NCBI GenBank assembly: GCA_029891345.1
Contig: CM056999.1
Coordinates: 29,175,418-29,239,417 of the forward strand
DNA from: Dryococelus australis
Taxonomy: Eukaryota > Arthropoda > Insecta > Phasmatodea > Phasmatidae
Reading direction: 5' to 3'
DNA: 64,000 nucleotides
Positions 58,925 through 64,000 of the stretch are shown piece after piece. Each line of letters begins with the position of its first letter. Position 1 is the stretch's first letter. The translations under genes and the position numbers were made by a program. The notes under the pieces were generated by a model, which had not been told where the DNA came from, did no database searches, and worked only from the letters and a program-made list of their open reading frames with translations.

Positions 58925-60371
58925 TCATTTTATTTTAATTCCCCAGGCAAGCTTACGTTTAATATGCATCACAGATCCTGTAACACCAGCCCACAATATC
59001 TCATTGAGACCAGAATCTGAACTTAACAATCTTTTGAACACTTTCTTTTCTAGTTCTTTGTCATCTACAAGTCTTTCAGCTAGATCTTTATGATGATGAT
59101 ACACTATATCATGTTCCATTGCAGCTGCATCTAGTAGATTAATGGGTTTATCACCATGCTCAATTCTCTCTTTTAGTCTGGTACCCAGACATAAGTACTG
59201 ATAACCGGGTGAGTGCAATTCAAAAGGTATCAAATTTATTATGTAATTGAGTAACCCTTTTCCGTGATGCTCCGACTCCCAAAACGTATGTAGCATTGTG
59301 TTTAATATTCGTATCAGATATGGTATACCTTTTGGATTATTCACAACAAAGTCACTAAACTTGCTGTTGAGCATATTCATTATTTCAAATTTTTCATTGT
59401 AATAGTTATTATTTTCAGCATTCTCTTCGCCATAAATAACGAGAAGTCGATCAATAAGCATCCTAACATCATCCATCCATATGTATTCTTTGGGGTAGTC
59501 TGTATATTTCTTTATACCTTTCCCCTTTTTAGGCGAGGGCCATTTCTTTTTAATCGAATTGTAAATAGGTTTAACAATAATTTTCCATTTATTCCCTTTA
59601 CTCGATTTTGGCATTCCCAAGTTTGGATCATTGTTTTGAAAAACTGTATTCATATCTGCTAGGATATGACTATAGTGTTCATAGTTGGTTGCAGTGTAGT
59701 CGCTTTCTGTTACTTTCTTACTAGTTAGTAATTTCATAAAAACATTGGTTCCGATGTATGTTCGGCCTTTTACAGTAAATTTGTCATTGATGAATGTTAC
59801 TTCACTATCACCAAAATACAATTTATCTTTATCAGCCTTTAGCCCAAAAAAATATCGTCTTTGCAGTCAATTAAGAATCGGCCACTTTCTTATCAATAAA
59901 TGTGGTTTTGTAGTTAGTTAACTGTCGGATATCAGATTCCAAAATCCCCAATGCTTTGTCAGAGCGTTCATCGCCATAGCATTCATCACCATAGCATTCA
60001 TAGTCATAGTGTTCATCATCATAGCGTTCATCGCCATAGCATTCATCATCATAGTGTTCATCACCATAGCGTTCATCGGTGCCTGTTTTACCAAACAGTT
60101 TTCTTTAATAATATGCTTCTGTTGGTGTCTGTGGGTAGTCTAAATTCTTAACAGCAATTGGAACAAGTTCTTTTATTAAGTTCTTATTCTAATTTGTTAT
60201 GTGCCCAATTTTTTGCCCCAGATCTTCTATCGCATCTATCAATGGTTGATCGTGTTTTTTATTTTTATCATATTCATCTTGGCGAAATTTTCTAAAAGTT
60301 TTAAACTTTTCAATTAACTGTCTTCTCTCTATATTCTTCTCTATATTGTTTGCAATTTTTTGTTGCCTCAT
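58925..60371 (-). pseudogene. Coiled-coil, pentapeptide-repeat and phospholipase-A2-like capsid gene of element A
   Basis: The gene starts at 60,371 (MRQQKIANNIEKNIERRQLI, helical and charged), passes a TAG after IGHITN and a TAA after PTEAYY, then a run of YGDE(R/H/C) pentapeptides (about 59,960-60,080). After a frame change near 59,870 comes the open frame 58,925-59,821. That part has a YIWMDDVRMLIDRLL block and a PLA2-like domain: PGYQYLCLGTRLKERIEHGD (calcium-loop region), then LLDAAAMEHDIVYHHHKDLA, which keeps the catalytic His-Asp. Similar domains in parvovirus and Polinton capsid proteins breach endosomal membranes. The usual G-P-G in the loop is replaced by C-L-G. Length about 480 residues if joined. 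Confidence 0.65.
59955..60085. repeat. 15-bp tandem repeat coding YGDE-type pentapeptides
   Basis: Eight near-identical 15-bp units (GCRTTCATCRYCATA on the plus strand) are in frame with the minus-strand gene and give (Y-G/D-D-E-R/H/C)n. On the plus strand the same units read as a His-Ser-rich frame, which I treat as an artefact. Confidence 0.9.
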
Positions 60372-60402
60372 TTATTATATAAAATAAACAATGATCACTT
60401 AA

Positions 60403-61321
60403 ATGTATAAAAATACACTAAGATCATATAAATTTACCAATAATAACAAAGTAAGAATTAAATGTGTTTGTTGGTGTATGTTTTCCAATAGTGCTAAAAC
60501 GCCATTATTAACTGGTGGAAGTATAAAAAACAATATTGTAAATGAAATTCATAAACCAATGCAAAAAAACTTCCCCAGAAGAACTGTTCTATATTTTCAT
60601 ATCAATGATCTTTGGCAAGCTGATTTAGTCGAGATGAATTCTGGATCTTTAAAAGGTATACATGGAATTAACAAAGGGTTTAAATATATGTTAACCATGA
60701 TAGATGTTTTTTCCAAATATGCATGTGCAATACCAATAAAAGATAAAACTGGTGAAAATGTTACATTAGCATTTAAAACTATTTTGAATGATCACAGACC
60801 CATGCATTTACAAACAGATGAAGGGAAAGAATTTTACAAAAATCATTTAAGACATTAATGGCCAACAACAACATATAGTGGAAAGAAAGCTAGTGATGTA
60901 GAAAGATTTAATAGAACATTGAAGGAGAAAATGTGGAAGATATTTACTATGCAGGGAAACTATAAATGGGTGGCTATATTACCTAAATTAATAAGTGAAT
61001 ACAATGACACTGTTCACAATACAATCGGAATGAAACCCACCGATGTAAATGCAAAGAATGAAAGTTCTATTCTAATCAACATGTATGGAGGAGAAAGAAA
61101 AATGGTTAAACCAAAGTTCACAAATAGGAGATAAAGTTCGTATAAGTAAAAGTAAGAATTTGTTTGAAAAAGGATATACACCAAATTGGTCCACTGAAGT
61201 ATTTGAGGTGTGTGAAGTATTGCACACAAAACCCACAACATACAGAATAAAAGATTTAAAAAATCAACTTATTAGAGGTTTTTTTTTATTAGCCAGATCA
61301 AATATGATAAAGACTACTTAG
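60403..61321 (+). pseudogene. Retrovirus-type integrase of element A, frameshifted
   Basis: The frame 60,403-60,858 has IVNEIHKPMQKNFPRRTVLY, then LWQADLVEM (first catalytic Asp, about 60,620), MIDVFSKYACAIPIK and LQTDEGKEFYK (second Asp, about 60,815). After frame changes near 60,840-60,895, YSGKKASDVERFNRT supplies the catalytic Glu (about 60,900). The third part, 61,085-61,321, is the C-terminal SH3/chromo-like domain with GDKVRISKSKNLFEKGYTPN, ending in IRGFFLLARSN. All three DDE residues are present. Polinton integrases insert the element. It is divergent from the coiled-coil/PLA2 gene and upstream of the capsid gene. Confidence 0.9.
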
Positions 61322-61465
61322 TGGAAAAGTTTTGTGAAAAAAGGAAATAAGCTGCTAATTAAATAGTTAAGTGTTGATAGAAGTCATAATTCTTGGGTTG
61401 ATAAGAAAAGTGTAGTTTAAGAATTTTTTCTATATAATAAATGTAACAACAAAAAATTGAAAGTT

Positions 61466-62700
61466 ATGAGCATCAGTCGTTTCTGCCAAACAACCAAACA
61501 AAAAAAAATTGAATGAATACAACAAGCGCATTGAGTTTGATATTGCTATTGGCGATGCATTTTCACATGCAAATGAAGCTTATGTATACCAACAGTATGA
61601 GCTAATTAAAAGAGATGCATATGAACCTTGTGAAAAAACTTCAAATATTGATCTTTGTGAGAATTTCTTCCCATTCCAGTTCTCAAGAACAGAGATCTCT
61701 AAACATGGTTGTATAATCGAAAGTATTGACAACTCTGGCATCACTTGAGCAATGATGCATACATTACTAGGTTCGGAATCAGAATCAGCATACTTCCAAA
61801 TGTTGGGGATAGTACTAGGTAAATATGTTAGGAGAGATAAGCCTAACGAAATTACCTATCCATTAAGATATTTCTTTGGTTTTATGAGAGATTGTAATGA
61901 AATATTCTGGAAAGGTGGGTACAAGATCACATTCATTCGAAATTCTAGTGACGATGTTTCACTTTACAGAAGACCTCCAAAGAAAGCAGACGGATCTGAT
62001 GTTGTAGATAATATACCAGATGCTGGTAAAATTTTTATTGGGAAATTGGAAATTCTGTGTCCAACTGTTGAGTACGATCCTATTTATGGAGATGAAATTA
62101 AAGAAAAATTATACATACACCCCGAAATTCCAATTAGTTTTAATTATTGGCAATGCCTTGAAAAACCAGTACCTACTAATGCAAACTCATTTCAGTTTGA
62201 TATAAAAGATCAGTTAAATTCAATCCAATTCGATATACCAGACTTTGTCATTGTTGGTTTTCAGCAAAACTGAAAAGAATATCCTGAGCAATCCACACAC
62301 GGTTCAATGTTTGACTCTTGTTTCGTCAAAAATATTTATATTAAGAATGGACGGAATGAAGTGTTTCCCAAAGAGAATTGGAATTTAGACATTGATAATA
62401 AAATTTTCGATAAGATGAATATTGCTTACAACGATTTTAGAAATTCAATGACTAAACTAGATACCCCTTATTGTAATAATGAACTGTGCTTCAATCCTGA
62501 GTCATTTAATGGGAGAGACCATTCTATGTTATTGATTGTTCTTACAGAATAACTGCTATTGTAAAATATCGAACAAATCTGAAACTTACAGTTGTTTTCA
62601 ATAAACCAATATCGGCTTCAACTATTTGTAATGTGTACTCATAAGCCAAAGAAACCTAATTTATGAAGTTAAAAGTGATAGAATCACCGAATCCCAATAG
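61466..62700 (+). pseudogene. Major capsid protein of element A, two in-frame stops and ends broken
   Basis: A probable start at 61,466 (MSISRF) leads after a frame change to the long frame 61,509-62,552, interrupted only by TGA at 61,746-61,748 and TGA at 62,271-62,273. Blocks: NFFPFQFSRTEISKHG, LRYFFGFMRDCNEIFWKGGY, LEILCPTVEYDP, ISFNYWQCLEKP, PDFVIVGFQQN, VKNIYIKNGRNEVFPKENWN and CNNELCFNPESF. A broken tail (VVFNKPISASTICNV near 62,600) follows. About 400 residues. It matches the element C gene throughout and fits the Polinton/adintovirus major capsid family, expected to have a double jelly roll. Confidence 0.8.
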
Positions 62701-62849
62701 TATGCAAGCATGTAAGGTTATCCATTAAAAACATTTACTGTTATATCATAGCGCTATAAGAATGTTTTAAATGGGCTCTGAAATAAAAACCGTTTGTGGT
62801 TGTACATTCTTAATTGTGGCAACGGCTTCTTATTTCGAGATGAGATGTC

Positions 62850-63722
62850 TCGAAATACTACTCGATCGGTTGTTGCAGAATGTCTGTCACGAACAATTTT
62901 ATGCATAAAATATCGGCGATGAGGCAATACATTGTCGCAATGAAGCAGTTATCTATCGACATGATGGGTATTTGCGCTTTCATTAGTTTGTACAGCATTA
63001 TGGGATTAGCATTGTCCAGAGACAGTAGCACATGCATTTCTGGGTTGTACACTCACCAGATGCTTTTGACATCTGATGGCATAGTATTGGTATCCATCGA
63101 TACTGATGAGCACAAATTGGTGATGTTTATCGATGTCTTCCGTTGGTGGTAGCATGTGAATGTTGATGATACTACTTCGCACGGCAATGATTGCGTTTGT
63201 AGCATCCAGTAGCGAATTGTAATTTTGCTCGATCCTGGACTCGCCGTGCTTGCGAATGGATGGCAGCACTTCTTTTGCCACCTACTTCTTAAACTGTCAA
63301 GTCTCGTCCTTTTTAGAAGCCAATATTAACGAATACAGACCAGATTCGTTGATGAAAACCACGTGTGGTTGGGAATTAAAGGGAGTCTGTGCGATAGACT
63401 TCCATTGCATACACAAGTTTTGAAGACTGTCTCTATCGTCATCGTCGACATTTAATATGATTTACTGTTTTGTATTTGCATACCCAAGTATTCTAGCAAC
63501 ATCTTTCGCTTTGAACCACGGATTGCCTTCTTCATCCATGATTACATACACCTCTCTACTGTCGTAGACGAGTTTGCTGTTTACAATGTCGATGAGCGAT
63601 TGCATTTTGGTAGATGCGCACAGGCTTACACGTGATACACGAATAATTTTGTGGCGTGCTTCGCTTGCGATCTTTCGAGGCGACATCTCATCTCGAAACA
63701 CTACTCCAAGTCGATCGGCCAT
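62850..63722 (-). pseudogene. Bro-N domain gene of element A, broken
   Basis: The frame 63,462-63,722 (an internal Met at 63,605 starts MQSLIDIVNSKLVYDSREVY) contains VIMDEEGNPWFKAKDVARIL and GYAN, the Bro-N signature. The same frame continues through TAA, TGA and TAG to INESGLYSLILASKK and FKK.VAKEVLPSIRKHGE (near 63,240-63,370), the end of the Bro-N domain; the TAG falls where Trp is usual. The C-terminal region goes on to 62,858 with RNACATVSGQC, then in another frame NPEMHVLLSLDNANPIMLYK. Bro proteins are DNA-binding proteins of large insect DNA viruses and related elements. It is convergent with the capsid gene. Confidence 0.8.
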
Positions 63723-63790
63723 TGCAAACTGTCTGTTGCAAACGATTTCATGTGAACGATATCAGCTATAAGGCGAATTGCACTTCGTGA
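63660..63790 (-). pseudogene. C-terminal fragment of a second Bro-type gene
   Basis: Upstream of the Bro-N gene, the minus strand reads RLIADIVHMKSFATDSLQWP around 63,720-63,775, which matches CLIADILCIKLFVTDILQQP at 62,865-62,925 in the C-terminal part of the first gene. The DNA in these two places (about 62,830-62,930 and 63,670-63,775) is also visibly similar. This suggests a tandem duplication, with a leftover end of another Bro copy. Confidence 0.5.
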
Positions 63791-63817
63791 TGGACAACTG
63801 CTCTGTCACAGTGTCAC

Positions 63818-64000
63818 TCTTTTGCAATTTTGTAGTGTCCCCATGGTAGTGTATTAATGCTATCTTAAAGAATAAATCTTTTATCATCTTCGGGGCTTAA
63901 TGCTTTTTTCCTCATCTCAATGGTATAGAGTTCATGTTTCTTACTTCTAATAAGATTCATATTTTTTAACAACACTTTTATTACCAAAAAATACTTTTTG
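63818..64000 (-). pseudogene. C-terminal end of family B DNA polymerase of element A
   Basis: Minus-strand text MNLIRSKKHELYTIEMRKKA, LSPEDDKRFIL, one stop (TAA), then INTLPWGHYKIAKE and a TGA near 63,818. The ELYT...K.ALS..DDKR.I...I.TLPWGHY pattern is the extreme C-terminus of Polinton protein-primed DNA polymerases and parallels LSGMDDKWYIEADGISIIPW in element B. The rest of the gene lies beyond the right edge. Confidence 0.75.

Larger units (their letters stand above)
55462..64000. mobile_element. Polinton/Maverick element A, right end beyond the window
   Basis: Gene order: small unknown (plus), penton-like (minus), ATPase (plus), two small genes (minus), protease (minus), basic minor capsid (minus), coiled-coil/PLA2-like (minus), integrase (plus), major capsid (plus), Bro-N (minus), PolB end (minus). 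This is a nearly full Polinton/adintovirus-like set. Long open stretches remain, each gene having only one to four breaks, so it is younger than element C. No terminal repeat was recognised on the left. Confidence 0.9.

Noticed and set aside
59951-60151. His-Ser-rich plus-strand frame as a histidine-rich protein
   Set aside because: It is the complement of the in-frame pentapeptide repeat of the minus-strand capsid-entry gene.
56389-62273. Recoding of TGA as a sense codon in element A
   Set aside because: Three TGA interruptions look suggestive, but TAA, TAG and frameshifts also break genes of the same element, so simple decay is enough.

Overview
This window looks like AT-rich nuclear DNA from an insect. 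The evidence is non-LTR retrotransposon and tRNA-derived SINE remains, DUF4817-type and DUF7869-type transposon proteins, long micro- and minisatellites, spliced structures, and one GC-rich exon that resembles the secreted EGFR antagonist giant-lens/argos (26,683-26,859, minus). The order cannot be fixed from the sequence. Almost every other coding trace belongs to a mobile or virus-like element, and nearly all are broken by stops and frameshifts.

Layout. 1-2,935 is a non-LTR retrotransposon whose endonuclease part is inverted relative to its reverse transcriptase. 6,700-6,930 is a tRNA-like SINE. 8,097-9,250 is a DUF4817/HTH transposase that runs into an eight-copy 72-bp minisatellite. 12,060-20,090 is a strongly decayed Polinton/Maverick, here called C. 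22,890-23,790 is an 86-bp minisatellite and 24,870-25,335 a field of palindromic repeats. 26.7 kb holds the host exon. About 33.45-48.15 kb is a second Polinton, B, with terminal inverted repeats of 2-3 kb. 48.5-54.3 kb is a DUF7869 transposon protein in two halves, with a tandem array of tRNA box-A-like units between them. 55.4-64.0 kb is a third Polinton, A, the least decayed, which runs off the right edge.

Polinton gene sets. A holds a penton-like minor capsid gene, a packaging ATPase, an adenain-like protease, a hydrophobic minor capsid gene, a long coiled-coil/phospholipase-A2-like gene, a retrovirus-type integrase, a double-jelly-roll-type major capsid gene, a Bro-N gene and the end of a protein-primed B-family DNA polymerase. 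C has the same core set in the same order, except that its integrase sits elsewhere and in the other orientation. B carries polymerase, protease, penton-like and major capsid genes of a clearly different lineage. In an intact element these would copy the DNA (PolB), integrate it (INT), build and mature a capsid (MCP, penton, protease) and package the genome (ATPase).

Most notable points: three Polintons of two lineages in 64 kb; an integrase transposed between two sister elements; inward-facing TATA/leader/splice-donor modules conserved in both inverted repeats of B; a tandem array of tRNA box-A units; complementary loss of PLA2-like key residues in A and C; a lost catalytic cysteine in the A protease; and a Bro-N gene next to PolB with part of a second copy. 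Assignments rest on reading translations by eye, not on database searches.
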